A stretch of DNA of 64,000 nucleotides, from contig CM028379.1 in assembly GCA_013146195.2 (NCBI GenBank), forward strand, positions 91,121,401 to 91,185,400, in the 5' to 3' direction. Positions 11,313-23,305 of this stretch are shown here, piece by piece. Position 1 is the stretch's first letter. The number at the start of each line of letters is the position of its first letter. A program made the position numbers and the translations under genes. Below the pieces are notes generated by a model. That model saw only the letters and a list, made by a program, of their open reading frames with translations, had not been told where the DNA came from and did not search any database. Origin of the DNA: Codonopsis lanceolata (Eukaryota > Streptophyta > Magnoliopsida > Asterales > Campanulaceae).

Positions 11313-11710
11313 AGTATTAAGAAGAAAATATATCTTCTTTTTTTCCTTACAGTTTTTCGATATATTTTTTTCCCGGCGTTGTTATTATGAAAACGCGAGA
11401 CAAGTTCTTAGACATATCGTATTCTTTCTTTCCTTGGTATAGTTTGTAATAAAACACACTCTCTAGATCTCTTGTCCTTGGAATGATTGTAATTGTAACC
11501 ATAAGACTCCTTGGAATGATTGTAATTGTAACCATAAGACTCCGGTTGTTTCATAAAAAAATGATTTTTGGAAAGTAATTTTTGGAAAATAAAAAATTTT
11601 TAATTTTAGGTATTTGGTAAATCTTTTAAAAATATGTTAGAAAATATTTTAGGATGTTTGACAAACACGCGGAAAATAGTTTATGTATAAATACAAAAAA
11701 TAAAATAAAA

Positions 11711-11887
11711 TACTTCCTCCGCTCCTGACAAAGAGTCCGCTTATTTCATTTTGAAATGTTTCACTTAAAGAATCGCTTCAAAAATTAAGGTATAAAAATA
11801 TCATTTTATTACTAATTAGCTACTAAAAATGTCATTTTCTTAAAAAATTAACTTTCAAACGGGACTTTTGCTCTGAACTAAGGAGTA
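11711..11887. mobile_element. Stowaway (Tc1/mariner) MITE
   Basis: The ends are TACTTCCTCCG and CTAAGGAGTA, the classic Stowaway terminal inverted repeat inside a TA target duplication. It is the same family as the element at 27535-27701 but in the opposite orientation. Confidence 0.8.
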
Positions 11888-12557
11888 TATTCTAATAGTA
11901 ATATTAATGCCACTATTGAATATTAAGATAATAGTGAACTTTATATAATTTTTCTTTAGTAACCCCTCTATTTATCATTAGAAGTGTCAAATCAATAGGT
12001 ATTTTTTTTCAATCTCACTTATATGAATAAAAAAGGTGATAATTGATATAAAAAACATTTAAAAGGAGAAAATAAATAATGTTTGAGACATCCATAAATA
12101 ATACAGCGGACACTTATTTTATGACATAGTAATTATTTATTAAAATTATAATTTATAAACAGTGTGTACAAATACAATAAAAAACTCAATTTATATTTTC
12201 TAAATAAATATTTGTTGAGTGTAATATTATGTGTGAATGTAAAATTGTAAATATGTGTAATTATAGAATGAGTGTGTTTGAACATTTGTAAAATAACTTA
12301 CGTAAAATGAATCTGTAAGTCATTTTCCTGAAAAGAAGGCTTTGTTTTCTATTGACTTGAATTTTTTTTTATGTTAATTATATTTTTTAAAGGTTACTTG
12401 AGAAAAAATATTTTTTAAAAATAATTTTTCGTAATACAAACGAAGCCTACGAGTACACCTCTCTTTACCACAAGGGTAGTCTGAGTCCCCGAGCGACAGT
12501 GAGATTAACTTTCCAGCTATTCCCCCAAGTTTGATTCGTGTAGCCAGTAATTTCAAA
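11888..12557. other. AT-rich spacer, nothing recognised
   Basis: No long frame, repeat or terminus is visible. Confidence 0.5.
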
Positions 12558-12704
12558 CATGGGTGTAGGTAGCGGTATAAATCAGAACCATAAAACTATG
12601 GAACTAAAAGAGTTCGGTTTTATTTCATTTCAAAATTAAAAATTGTTCGGTTTGATTCATTTTATGGTTTTTAGTATCGTATTGAATCGAATCGAACCAA
12701 ACCA

Positions 12705-12792
<88 letters not shown>

Positions 12793-13101
12793 CCAAAAAA
12801 AAATCTTTATTGTTGAAGGATTATTTTTTCCATTGTTTATATTTATTTTAGAAATTATATTGTTTTCTTTATGATAATTTATTATTAGTAGGTTATTTTT
12901 TAATTTTGATATTAATTTCAGTTTAAAATATTATTATTTTTATTATTTTTAAAGTTGGTTAAGTTGATTAAAAATAATTTATACAAACCACAAAATCGAA
13001 CCAAATCAAACCGAGTGATTCAATTCGATTTGAAATTTTTAGAATCAATAGACAACGATTCGATTTGTGGATTGGTCTAAACCAAACATCTTGCACCTCT
13101 A
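12558..13101. mobile_element. hAT-type MITE expanded by a CA/TA microsatellite
   Basis: The ends ATGGGTGTAGGTAG and ATCTTGCACCTCTA are degraded forms of the TAGGGGTGTAA family ends. The inside matches the well-delimited copy at 26751-27340: both have the AC and TA microsatellite, then AAACCAAAnAAAATCTT and the block around TTTATGATAATTTTATT. A (CA)n then (TA)n run at 12703-12788 has grown inside it. No target duplication is left. Confidence 0.6.
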
Positions 13102-14090
13102 GATGTGGGGTGGGTTATTGGACTCATAGGAAAGTTGAGGGGCATGCAAACTGAATTTAACAAACAACTTTACTTATGACAAAAAAGAAAACGAAAAGAT
13201 AAGAAAAGAAAGGTAGAAAATAGAAAAAGAAAAGGCTACATTGACCCTCCTACAGATTTTGATGTTCGACTATTTGGCTGTTTGAGATAGACAGTGCAAC
13301 AGAGCAGGGCTGTTCACAGGGGCTTAAGATCAATTATGTCGAATAGGCCTTCCTTTGTTGCATAAATTTTTTTTGAAAAATTAAAGAAACAAACAGAAAA
13401 TAATAAAAACACTTCATTATAGAGTTATGGACATAAAACACGAAATATTTATAAAATATTGCTTAAATGTCGCTTTTAAAGCACATTTCGAATAAAATCA
13501 AGAATCAAAATATAATAATAAATTTTTTCAACCCTATTTTTCTCAATAGATATCATAACTAGCCCATTCAAGATTCTTGAGATACTTTCGTGATGACATT
13601 TTGTCTACTTACAATAATTGAAATCAAAGCTACTTAATAACTAACAAAAAATTCAAATTTCATTATTACTAAAAAAAATCAATTTTTCATGTACAATTTC
13701 TCTATTTTAGTATATAATTATAGTGTATGTACAATTTTCCATTAAAATAAATTAACGATTAATCTTAATTTCTCTATTTTAGAATTATAGTATATGTTCA
13801 AATAATCAAATTTCAATTAGAATACCACCAATTAACGACAAGTCACTTATTCACATACTTAAAAAGCTCAAAAATTTCAATTATATTATCAAAATACCAA
13901 TAACTCATAAAGTAAAAAACATAATTTTTTGGGGAAAATGGAAAGGACCATAGCGTAAATCTTACTTTTGTATTTTTCTTCAAATTATAGAAACTAGAAA
14001 GAGTCAAGTCAATGTAGGCTATCTCAGTCACTGACTATCTCACTTTATCCGATCTGTTAGTGTTAAATTATGAGTATTTTTTTTAAATAC
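13102..14090. other. Spacer, nothing recognised
   Basis: AT-rich sequence without domains. A lone TACTCCCTCCG at about 14092 looks like one Stowaway terminus without a convincing partner. Confidence 0.4.
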
Positions 14091-14559
14091 TCCCTCCGTT
14101 TTCAAATTATTATCTACCTTTCTTTTTTCATCCGTTCTTAAATAATTGTCTTATTTCAAAACTTTCCCTTTTAAGAAAACATTTTTGTCACTTTATCCTT
14201 ACTTTTTCTATCTACTTAAATTATGACCTCATACTCAAAAGCATTAAAGGAAGGCAAAGACTTATTTATGCCTTGATCCTAAACCGTAAGACGAGCCCCA
14301 TTTAAAAATTCACTGTTAATAACTAAATCGTTAATAAAAATCATAAAAGATGGTTGGGTATGTTGGTGAAGGGTGAAGCTTATAGGTGTAACTCGCGCTT
14401 CGACTCCTCCAAAGAACAAAATTTATTTTTAATGTTCATTTCTTCTATTTGCTCAGTGTCCCTCCACTTTCAATGTTTGTTAGCTCCGTTAGTCATCCGT
14501 TAACATCAATTGTCTTGGGATACTTGACAGATCCTAACGGATTTTGACGAAATGCTAAA

Positions 14560-14905
14560 TGACACATTTAAAACCAAACGTGACACATTAAAAACAAAAA
14601 AAAAAGTGACACATTTTAATGTTAAAAATGACACTATAAATGAAAATTTATTATAATTTTTATTAAAATACAAAGTAACACTCTTAATACTAAAAAGTGA
14701 CACATTTAATACTAAAAAGTGATACTCTTAATACTAAAAAGTGACACTCTTAATACAAAAAGTGACACATTTAATACTAAAAAGTGGCACTCTTAATACT
14801 AAAAAGTGACACTCTTAATACAAAAAGTGACACATTTAATATTAAAAAGTGACACTTACTACTAAAAAGTGACACTTTTAATACTAAAAAGTGACACTCT
14901 TCCTT
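14560..14905. repeat. GTGACAC minisatellite, block 1
   Basis: Tandem units of about 20-23 bases with the consensus AAAAAGTGACACTCTTAATACT, at least 12 copies. They alternate between two forms, CACTCTTAATA and CACATTTAATA, which suggests amplification of a two-unit block. The ORFs here are only translations of the repeat. Confidence 0.9.
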
Positions 14906-15279
14906 AAATAATTTACCGGACCAAAATAAATCATCTTGTGTTTCAAGTTCATCTTCTACATGCCTAGATCCCTGCTCGCCTGCTACGAAAGGAAAGAGAA
15001 AAGAATTAAGGGAAGTATTGAAAAGGGCAAGAAAAAGACTATCGATTTTTTCGATTCCCATCAAGCCAAGGAATTTGGTTCCAAGACTCCTAATGCTCGG
15101 TTATTTTAGACATATTTTCAGTAATTTTTGTAAGTTTGAGTAAGAAATATATACTTTACCTTGAAAAAGTTATGGTTTTGTGTTTTTAACGATTGACACT
15201 TGGGATTATATACATTTCTATGAATGAGAAGATATATTTCAGTAGTGTTCAATTGGTTATTGCTGTTAAAATCACTAAC

Positions 15280-15690
15280 TCAAAAGTGACACACTTTAGT
15301 CCTAAAAGTAACATACTCCAAGCCTAAAAGTGACACTCTTATTGATACAAATTGTATGATTATAAAAATGAGTTGTTTTACCAAAAGTGACACACCTAAT
15401 GCCTAAAAGTGACACAATTAATACATAAAAGTGACATACTAAACGTGACACTTATGAATAAAAATTTAAAGATGAAAAATGATTTTTTAGCCAAAAGTGA
15501 CACACGTAAAACTTAAAAGCGACACATTCTATGTTTAAAAGTGACACTCTGATTTAAAGTAACTAAGTAAAACTTAATCAGATCTAAGACAACAATTATC
15601 CAAAAGTGACACACGTCAAGCCTAAAAGTAACACTTGATTGATCGTAAATGTAAACAATGTCAAAATAACACATCTCGATAATAAAACTT
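15280..15690. repeat. GTGACAC minisatellite, block 2 (degenerate)
   Basis: The same AAAAGTGACAC core recurs about 13 times with looser spacing and with different filler sequence (GCCTAAAAGTGACAC). Between the two blocks (14906-15279) there is unrelated sequence with no gene signal. Confidence 0.8.
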
Positions 15691-15699
15691 AAAAACAAT

Positions 15700-17280
15700 C
15701 ATTAGAAGTTTCAAACCTTAGACCAAGTGTGCTCTTTCAAACAACTAATGAAATTTGTTGTAAACCATCTCACCATATTAGTTTTTTTGAATTTTTATAA
15801 CGTATTATTAATTTATTATGTCACGCAAATTTATAATTCTCATTAAGAAGAATTAAAACCAATTTATGTATCTAAAGGAGTTCAAACCAACAACCTCTGG
15901 TCGACCAAACCTTGAAGCAACTGTTCCATTCATCTTGCCAAACTCACAATTATGATTTTTATTAACATATTTAGTTATTAATCCGTGAATTCCTAATGGG
16001 CTCCGTCTTACGGATGAGGATCCGTAAGATCGTATTATGCGAGACCACCTCTTAAAGGAAAACACACATTTCACTAATATTTATAATTCGTCAATTCGTT
16101 TTTCTTAAATTGCCGAAGAAACCTGCATAATATTTTAAAAACAAAAGAGTAATAGATAAGGTTTTTTAGATTTGGGGCAGATTTTTCGGGTCTAAGACCA
16201 TGGCCTCACTTGGCTTATGGAAAGACCGGCCAAGCAACAGAGGATAAGTTAAACATTCAAACTCTTTTGACAATTAGGCTCCATTATAGCTATGTTAGCA
16301 ACTCATGCAATGTTACTCTTTAGTAACCAGCCCAGTGTGGACTGTCTGATATGGGAAGCAGGGAAGGTGACATATTTTCGACATATCAACTGATATGGAC
16401 AAGAATTAATCAATGAGAAAATTAGGAGTACATCGTTGATCGTTTAATGCAAGAGAAAAGAGATGCAACGCCAAGGATTAAATGTCGTAAAACTTTCTCG
16501 TGTTTGTGCTGTATCAGTATCAATGAGCAAAATGACGTCGTTTTTTCGCAAGAGACCTGATATATGAAATATATAATTTTCTTTTCTCATTCTGTTTCGG
16601 AAAGTAGAAGCAATTCTCCTGGAATCATAAATTAGTCTTTACCGAAATATTTAATAATTTTTTTCTACAATAGGACCCCCGTTAACATGTGTTCTTGTTT
16701 GTGCCATCAACACAAATTTTTTCTTGCTGTGGCTCTTTCACAGATGCCAGCAGCCAGCCCCCACTCACAGACACACACAAACAGTGTTGGGTCGCTATCC
16801 ATCTAAAGGCAACCCTATGCTATGAATTAAGTAGAGAAGACTACTCAATCTTACCCTATAATCCTGAGTATTGACATATAATTGCTTCCACATTCATTTA
16901 CATACACCCATATCTCTCCCTCTCTCTAAACTGCAATGTTTTCTTATCAAAAATTCCCAAAACCCAGGAAGCATTGAAGAATGTACCATTAGTATAGTAC
17001 TAATAGAAGTAATATTCTAGTTTAGAGTTAACCCCCCACTCCAAATCCTCTTAATCATCCCTCTCTAGGAATCCTCCCTCCCTTGGTTAAAGTTAACACA
17101 CACACACACACCCTCACTGTGTTGCATCAAAGCTAGCCAAGATTGAGTTGTCCTTCTGCATTGGATAAGGTTTACTGAAATAAGCAACAGCCAATCTTTC
17201 TTCGCCACCTTTCCCAATCAAATTCAAGCTTTCTACACCAATTCATTTACTAATTTCATAATTACAATCACCCCTCTCCT
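15700..17280. other. Spacer upstream of the S40 gene
   Basis: No gene is seen. Short (CA)n runs stand at 17096-17112, and CT-rich leader-like sequence begins at about 16915. A fragment around 16000-16060 (CCGTCTTACGGATGAGGATCCGTAAGA) is palindromic. Confidence 0.4.
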
Positions 17281-17980
17281 CTCTCTCTCAACACACACAC
17301 ACACTGTTACTTATGACTCCTGTGTTTATTTAACTAGCTAGTTGACTGTAAAAGACGCTATTTCGAGAAACTTCATCTTACATGGACAATTTGCTTCCAA
17401 AGCTGGCAAACAAAATGGGATCTTGAACACCAATTGGTTTTGGGGTTTCTTTCTGTGGGCTTTCTGCTTCTTCTAGGTACATCCACAAGAAAAGTTAAAA
17501 AGACCACCTTTCAGTTTCAGGTAAGAGTAACTGAGATTCTCCTCAACACCCATCATTTTCTTTTCCATTTTTCTCACTTCTGGTTTGTCTCTTTCCTCTC
17601 TCTCATTTTGCTAAATGACCTAGTTTTTGGGTCCTTGAATTCTGTCTTTTTCTTTGGAACTTTGCATATCACAGAAACGGGTTTCACTTTCTTCTGTTAC
17701 AATTCAGTTGGTTGGTTTTTTGTGGGAAGCCATATTATTTGTGAAGCACTTTGAAAAAAGCTCTGTTTTCTTTTGGAGTCTATTGAAACAGAGGCATGGT
17801 AGATTCCTGAATTTATTCCCTCCCCTGTTTTCCTAGAAAAACTCATAACTTTACACAGAAAAGAACAACCCTTGACACCCCCGAAACACCCATTTTTCTC
17901 CCTATATATTGTTGGAAGAGGGCTTCTGTTTGTCCAAGACTTGCAAAAAAAAAAAAAATAGATTTGGGTGTTTTTAAGCT
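17281..17980 (+). promoter_or_regulatory. Promoter and leader region of the S40 gene
   Basis: A TATA-like CTATATATT stands at 17902-17910, about 70 bases before the ATG, so transcription could start near 17935. Further up are a CT/CA-rich stretch (17275-17305) and a WRKY-type W-box core TTGACT at 17342. A TTTCAG|GTAAGAGT at about 17521 could be a splice donor, so a longer transcript with a 5' UTR intron is also possible. A run of 14 A precedes the start codon closely. Factor binding is inferred only from these short motifs. Confidence 0.4.
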
Positions 17981-18541
17981 ATGGCAGATTGGTATGGGAA
18001 AAAAAGATTGGATGAAGATTTGCAAGAAGAAGATGTGTGGGGTGTTGTGAAGGAGAGGGAAGATGTAAGCCCTGAAGTAAAGAAAGCCCAAAAGGCCCAT
18101 AAAAGGTACTCATCATCATCTTCTACTTCTTCATCTGCATGGAGCTCAAATGCCGCTCCAAGAGTGAATATTCCTAGAGCTCATAAGTCTAAGGTGGTCC
18201 CACATCAGCAGCAATCATCAGCTCCGGTGAATATCCCAGACTGGTCAAAGATTTATAGTGGGAAAAATCCAAACATGTCATGGGTTGAAGATGATCACGA
18301 AGATGGTGAGAACAACATGATCAGTAATGGGGATATTGGAAGCTATCAAGAATGTGTTGATGGTGATTGTGATGATGAAGATGAAGAGATGATCCCACCA
18401 CATGAATATATTGCAAGAAGGATGGCTAGGACTCAGATTTCATCCTACTCAATGTGTGAAGGGGCTGGAAGGACACTCAAAGGCAGAGACCTCAGCAAAG
18501 TGAGAAATGCCATTTTGGCCAAAACTGGTTTCCTGGAATAA
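17981..18541 (+). CDS. Senescence regulator S40 family protein (DUF584)
   Basis: An intact single-exon gene for a 186-residue plant protein of the S40 family (Pfam Senescence_reg). Members are nuclear or cytosolic proteins linked to leaf senescence and stress or hormone responses; no enzymatic activity is known. The N-terminus MADWYGKKRLDEDLQEEDVW is followed by a Ser-rich stretch (44-56), the family motif PVNIPDWSKI (82-91) and an acidic linker (103-136). Then come PPHEYIARRMART (139-151) and the strongly conserved C-terminus GRTLKGRDLSKVRNAILAK (163-181), closing with TGFLE. Length and motif order are those of complete family members. The ATG at 17981 is the first in frame and gives the expected start. 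There are no neighbours of known function; transposons lie on both sides. Confidence 0.95.
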   Translation: MADWYGKKRLDEDLQEEDVWGVVKEREDVSPEVKKAQKAHKRYSSSSSTSSSAWSSNAAPRVNIPRAHKSKVVPHQQQSSAPVNIPDWSKIYSGKNPNMSWVEDDHEDGENNMISNGDIGSYQECVDGDCDDEDEEMIPPHEYIARRMARTQISSYSMCEGAGRTLKGRDLSKVRNAILAKTGFLE

Positions 18542-18900
18542 TCTCCACCATCACCATTATCATCATCTAAGGTTCCCTTGCTACTTTTTCTCTTTGCTTC
18601 ATATATATTAGTAGACCATATACTAATAGTAGTATGTGATGAATTTGAGTAGGGGACTACAAACAGGTGCCAGAGGACCACAGAATATATTTTCTCTGAA
18701 TGGAACTAAAATTTAGTCTCCATAAGAGTGTTCAGAGCTGTCCTTTCTGAAGTTTATCTTCAGAGAGAGAGAGATGGGGGAGGGAGGGATAGTTTGTCAA
18801 GCAGATTTGAGCATTAGGTAAAAGGAACTGTACCTGTATAATTATGAGGCTAGATGGAAGAAAAGTTGATCTATATTATTGTCTTTCTTTCTACTTGTCG
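18542..18900 (+). other. Probable 3' UTR of the S40 gene
   Basis: Begins with CCACCATCACCATTATCATCATC right after the stop and has a (GA)n run at about 18762-18773. I see no canonical AATAAA at a fitting distance, so the end is a guess. Confidence 0.35.
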
Positions 18901-20470
18901 TCTTTGGCCATTTGTTTTTGCTTTTATTTTAAGCTAATTGCTAATCTCAAAATGGTTCTTGGAACTTGTCTCATACAAAATATTTATTTCACAGAGTCAG
19001 AAACAAATAGTGCTTTGATTAATCACATAATATAGTTAGACCACTACCATGTTCATGCTGTTGAAAATTATGTGCCTGTGAGAGGGATCTGAAGCAAACG
19101 GGATTTTAGTCGGCCAAATCTCCCATGACATGCTCCAGTTTAAGCAACAACCCGAAGAACCAGCCGCCACTGAACTTGAAATGAAGATTTGTTGAAGGAG
19201 GATTCAGATGAGATGAGGATTACTGTTAGAAATACAAACTATTGTTGGCATTGCTTTAGTTAGACCGTCACTGAACTTGAAACGAAGATTAGTTTAGTAG
19301 AACTTTAACTGGTGAGGATGGGTGCTAAGTTGAAACGAACCGAAACTTGTTAGAACTCAAATATAAAACAGATTTAAATAGGTCGGGTTGAATCGGGTCA
19401 TGTTATAATGTGTGTCATGATAGTTCGAATTTTTCTCTAAAAATTCATATATTTATAAAGTAAAAACTATTGGATCAAAATAGATAACGAGTTTGACCTG
19501 TTTTAACCTAATTCGACACAACTTTTTAATATTTTTAAATTGAAACGAGTTATCTGTTTTTATCAAAAATAAATATTAAAGAGTTGGGTTGGGTAATTTT
19601 TGACAGGTCGGGTGAGTTTCGGTTGTTATTGTTCGACCAAACCTCAACCTATCATTAAACTAAACCAATGGAAAATCCTTAAAAGTAGAGAAACAAAACT
19701 ACCATAGTTTTGTTTGGAAAAGCTCCAAACTTTGGTGCAGACTGCTCAACCTTAGCTGTTGAAATCATGGTTGTTTGATCGTATTGAGTGAATTGTTATT
19801 TACTGTATTTTAATTTTTTGACTTTAAGGCAGAGAGAAGGATCAGTTATGTTTAGATCATCAGGAACAGCTACACTACTGTCCCTACCTAGAAGAAAGTG
19901 TAAAGGGTGAATTTACCTGACATCAGATCAAGCCATCAAAAGTTAAGAACAACAGGAAAAGGGCTTTCCTAAATACCACACTTTTTAAAAGTAAATTACT
20001 GTTTTACTCTTCACCTTGAAGAAAAAAAAGCCCTCCTCTCTTTTTCACACAAACCCTCGATTCAAATTTTATAATTTTAATTTTATTTATTTTGTTAATA
20101 GTGTAATAGTATACTAATTTTTTTATTTCGTTTTGTTCAATAGAAAAAGGGTGTATTGACAAGAACAAGGTTTCGATTTTTTTCCAAGTTATTCAATCAA
20201 TTATGGCAAAAAACTTAGATAATACGATGGATTCTCGATTCATTATGTGTTAGTGAGTTAAGTTGTGAAAGAGTGAAACTCTGTCTTATAAATTAAGATC
20301 CATAAGATCGAATTATATAATTGTGCAAGCAGCAAGCAGCTTACAAATATCACAAGTCAACCTATATATTGCTGTGATACCAATGAAGGAAAACTTAAGT
20401 TAGTTTCAATACGCATGAGTGGAATTACGGACTCGAACTAATGATGAACCTTGCTTGTGCTTGATCATTT
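18901..20470. other. Spacer with decayed repeat traces
   Basis: No gene. Around 19320-19660 GGTCGGGTTGAATCGGGTCA and GACAGGTCGGGTGAG resemble the inner sequence of hAT-type MITEs, but no termini are left. Confidence 0.35.
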
Positions 20471-20473
20471 AGG

Positions 20474-20560
20474 GCATCTCCAACTCATACCGTCTTACTC
20501 CTTTCCCTTGTTTTGGTGTGATTTTCACATCAAAACACTCCAACCGAGCCCCCTTGCACC
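20474..20560. mobile_element. Tourist/PIF-like terminus (single end)
   Basis: The sequence AGGGCATCTCCAACTC is a typical terminal sequence of Tourist/PIF-type elements. No matching right end is visible before the Helitron end at 21289, so the element is truncated or fused with it. Confidence 0.35.
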
Positions 20561-20879
20561 ATGAATATCAAATTTAGTGTTGATGGGATCCATTCGTTTT
20601 TAAATACAGCAAAATTATTAATAATACCATATGATTTATTTTAAAATATCTATAATATAATATACCATACGCATACAGAATTGATTAAAGCTATTTGGAC
20701 CGAGATTGATTCATTTACTGAGATCCTACGATCATTATCACTTCCCGAGTTCACATGTGTGAACGGCGATTGAGCAACTACCTCCCCTCTCTCTCCAACT
20801 CCCCCACTATTCACGGTTGATGGCCGTTAATCATTCTTCCACCAAACTTACGTCCCTTTTCTTTTCGATATTTTAATTA

Positions 20880-21289
20880 ATTAATCAATTTTATGCAAAA
20901 AAAAAAATTGTAAGTTTTGTAATTTGAAATATTTTTTTTCTTTTAACTCGTTATCATAATTAACTTAATCAATTTATTTTTGAAACTGAATCCCAATTTA
21001 ATTTATGTCTAAGTTTTGAATATTTCTATTTTAATTTTTTAAATTGTTATCGTAATTAACTTAATCAATTTAATTTTTTCCCGACCCGCAATTTCGTATA
21101 CAAATAAATTTTTTTAAAAAAATCGTATGTTTTGTAATTTGAAATATTTGTTTTTTTTCTTTTTAACTGTTATCATAATTAACTTAGACAAATTATAAGT
21201 AAATATTAATTCATTTCCACATTATCTGCTTTATTTATTGATAAATTCACAAACTGGCGCCGTGCCATCGGCACGGGCAAGAGTACTAG
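20880..21289 (+). mobile_element. Helitron, 3' end
   Basis: Helitrons are rolling-circle transposons that end in a hairpin followed by CTRR, inserted between A and T. Here the hairpin CCGTGCC-ATC-GGCACGG (21260-21276) is followed by GGCAAGAGTACTAG, ending at 21289, and the next base is T. Upstream, the sequence GTTATCATAATTAACTTA is repeated three times (about 20950-21185). The 5' TC terminus was not found, so 20880 is only the start of the repeated part. No Rep/helicase is present, so the element is non-autonomous. Confidence 0.75.
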
Positions 21290-21734
21290 TTTAAGCTAAT
21301 TGATAACTAACAATAGATTATATCGCTAATTACTAAATATTAATAATATGATTTATTTTAAATTATTAAACAATCAAATTTAATACTATAATTAATTGGT
21401 CTATTATGAAATAATTTTGTATTTATTATCAATAAATAAATAAATAAATAAATTATAATACTAAATCATATAAAATAAAATAAATTACTAATTTGTATAA
21501 CAACTTAGTTTGTAGTTGTTTTTAGGGGTGATCATGTCCAATTCGGTCCATTTTTTTGCTAAAAATGAAGAACTAGAAACGAACCAATAGTGTGGTTTCT
21601 TTAAAAATTCAGAACTAGAGTCAACCCAACATATATGAGAATTAATGATTTGGTCGGTTCAGAACTAACTCAAAGAATATGATAACCAGAACTTGACCAA
21701 TATTTAGATTCTTATATGCTTAATTACTTAATAG

Positions 21735-21902
21735 TGTTAGCTTATTGTATTTATCAATTATTCTGTATATCTTTGATTTATTTAGATCCCTAGTTTATAG
21801 CCTAAATTCTAGGTAGGTTAACTTGATTCCCAAGATTGTAACCCATGTATAAATATACTTCCTAAAGGCAATACAACACTCACGGATTGAAGTAATCTTT
21901 CA
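21735..21902 (+). repeat. Copia 5' LTR
   Basis: Begins TGTTAGCTTATTG and ends AGTAATCTTTCA. The TATAAATATA at about 21849-21858 is the likely LTR promoter. Compared by eye it shows no difference from the 3' LTR. Confidence 0.95.
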
Positions 21903-21914
21903 TGGTATCAGAGC
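21903..21914 (+). other. Copia primer binding site (tRNA-iMet)
   Basis: TGGTATCAGAGC follows the 5' LTR directly and is the complement of the 3' end of initiator methionine tRNA, the usual primer for Copia reverse transcription. Confidence 0.95.
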
Positions 21915-21992
21915 ATACCTTAATCTAATTCTTTTCTGCCGCATTCTCTTCTCTTCCGCCGCATTCCTTTCTTATTCTCTTTTCAACCTTCA

Positions 21993-22850
21993 ATGGCAGA
22001 CAAAACCAAATCAACCTTCCATCCATCTCTTACCGTAACCAATATTAAGAATTGCATCTCTATCACCCTTGCTATGGAAAAGGTTCAATATACCTCGTGG
22101 GCGGAACTCTTCAAAATCCATTGTTGTGTGTATCAAGTCATACACCACATTATTCCCCCCAAACTCGACTCTACAGCCGCAACCTCTGCCAAGGATGCTG
22201 AAGCCGATCCCGAGTTATGGTCTCGCCTTGATGCCATCGTCATTCAGTGGATCTATGGCACGATCTCTAACGATCTTATGGAGACTATCATTACAACCGA
22301 TGCCACCGCACAACAAGCATGAGAACGACTCGCTGACATCTTCCAAGACAACAAGCACTCACGTGCTTTGTATTTAGAAAATCAGTTCAATCACGTCCAG
22401 TTGGATACATTTCCTAATGTCTCTGCCTACTGCCAAGAACTGAAGATGTTGGCTGATCAACTCTCTAATGTCGGTGCCCCGGTTTCCAACCAAAGGTTAG
22501 TCTTACAATTAATTGCGGGTTTAAACGAAAATTATGATGGTATTGCTACTATAATTCAGCAGACTACTCATTTGCCTCATTTCTACGAAGCCCGTTCGAA
22601 GCTGATTTTGGAAGAAACCCGCAAAGCAAAACGATTGGCCACTACACCAACCACTACAAATACGGTTCTGTACTCTTCAACAACACCCAATACGGTTCTA
22701 CACTCTTCGCCAGCACCCCACCAGTCCTCTACACCTGGCTCCAGTGGCCTTTCCTCTCGTCACAACAGTGGACAGCAAAACAGCCACTCACGCGGACATG
22801 GCAGAGGTCGTGGTCGTGGCAGACATACTCGTGGTGGCGGAACAGCAGTT
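21993..22850 (+). pseudogene. Copia gag (capsid), one nonsense codon
   Basis: The capsid protein packages the element's RNA. From the ATG at 21993 the frame runs MADKTKSTFHPSLTVTNIKN, with YTSWAELFKIHC as the N-terminal gag domain. A TGA at 22320-22322 then replaces the Trp of the usual AWxRL motif. The same frame continues with DIFQDNKHSRALYLENQF and RLVLQLIAGLNENYDG, the UBN2 gag core. The C-terminus is an Arg/Gly-rich GRGRGRGR tract near 22800, without a clear CCHC knuckle. The frame is lost at about 22840. Confidence 0.9.
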
Positions 22851-23305
22851 ACAGTCGACATCACCAACAGTAGCCTCGTCCATGGCAGAACCCACCACCA
22901 TGGGCGTCGTTCTCCCCTTGGGCTGCTTGGGGACCGAACACTTGGACTCCCCCTCCTTGTCCATATCCGACCACATCCTGGACCCGTCCGCCTCCTCACG
23001 GTATTCTTGGTCACAGCCTCAAGAAGAACAGCTCACAAGGCATCTCTTGACTCTTCTTCCAGCTTATGCCCCAACCGACATTGAAGTCGCTTTTACACAC
23101 CATGTCTCTCCGACCTCCCAACGACACTTATTACATGGACACGGGCGCCACATCCCACATAACGGCCTCGAACGGCACTCTCTCGTCTTATTCTAATTCG
23201 GGCATTTTAAATCGTCATATATTTGTTGGCAATGGACAAGGCATCCCCATTTTAGGTTCTGGTCACACATCTCTTCCCCCCCCCCTCATCCACCTTTCCT
23301 TTTAA
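22850..23305 (+). pseudogene. Copia gag-protease junction and protease, frameshifted
   Basis: The aspartic protease cuts the polyprotein. Its active-site motif YYMDTGATSHIT is in frame near 23135-23165, followed by IFVGNGQGIPILGSGHT, the usual flap region. Before it, a Pro/Trp-rich linker (PPPWASFSPWAAWGP) has a TAG at 22871, and the frame shifts twice (near 23010 and 23090). The frame is lost again in a run of C at about 23277-23286, a place prone to slippage or to sequencing error. Confidence 0.85.

Noticed and set aside
14560..14905. Regular direct repeats that look like a CRISPR array
   Set aside because: The spacers are not unique, units are adjoining, and the DNA is eukaryotic; this is a minisatellite.
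17434..17754. 106-residue ORF with hydrophobic segments before the S40 gene
   Set aside because: Biased Phe/Leu/Ser composition from T-rich leader DNA, no family likeness, and it contains the possible splice donor.
22744..23196. 150-residue ORF overlapping Copia gag
   Set aside because: It partly carries the true frame in one short piece (PTDIEVAF), but mostly reads the Gly/Arg-rich and Pro/Trp-rich coding DNA out of frame.
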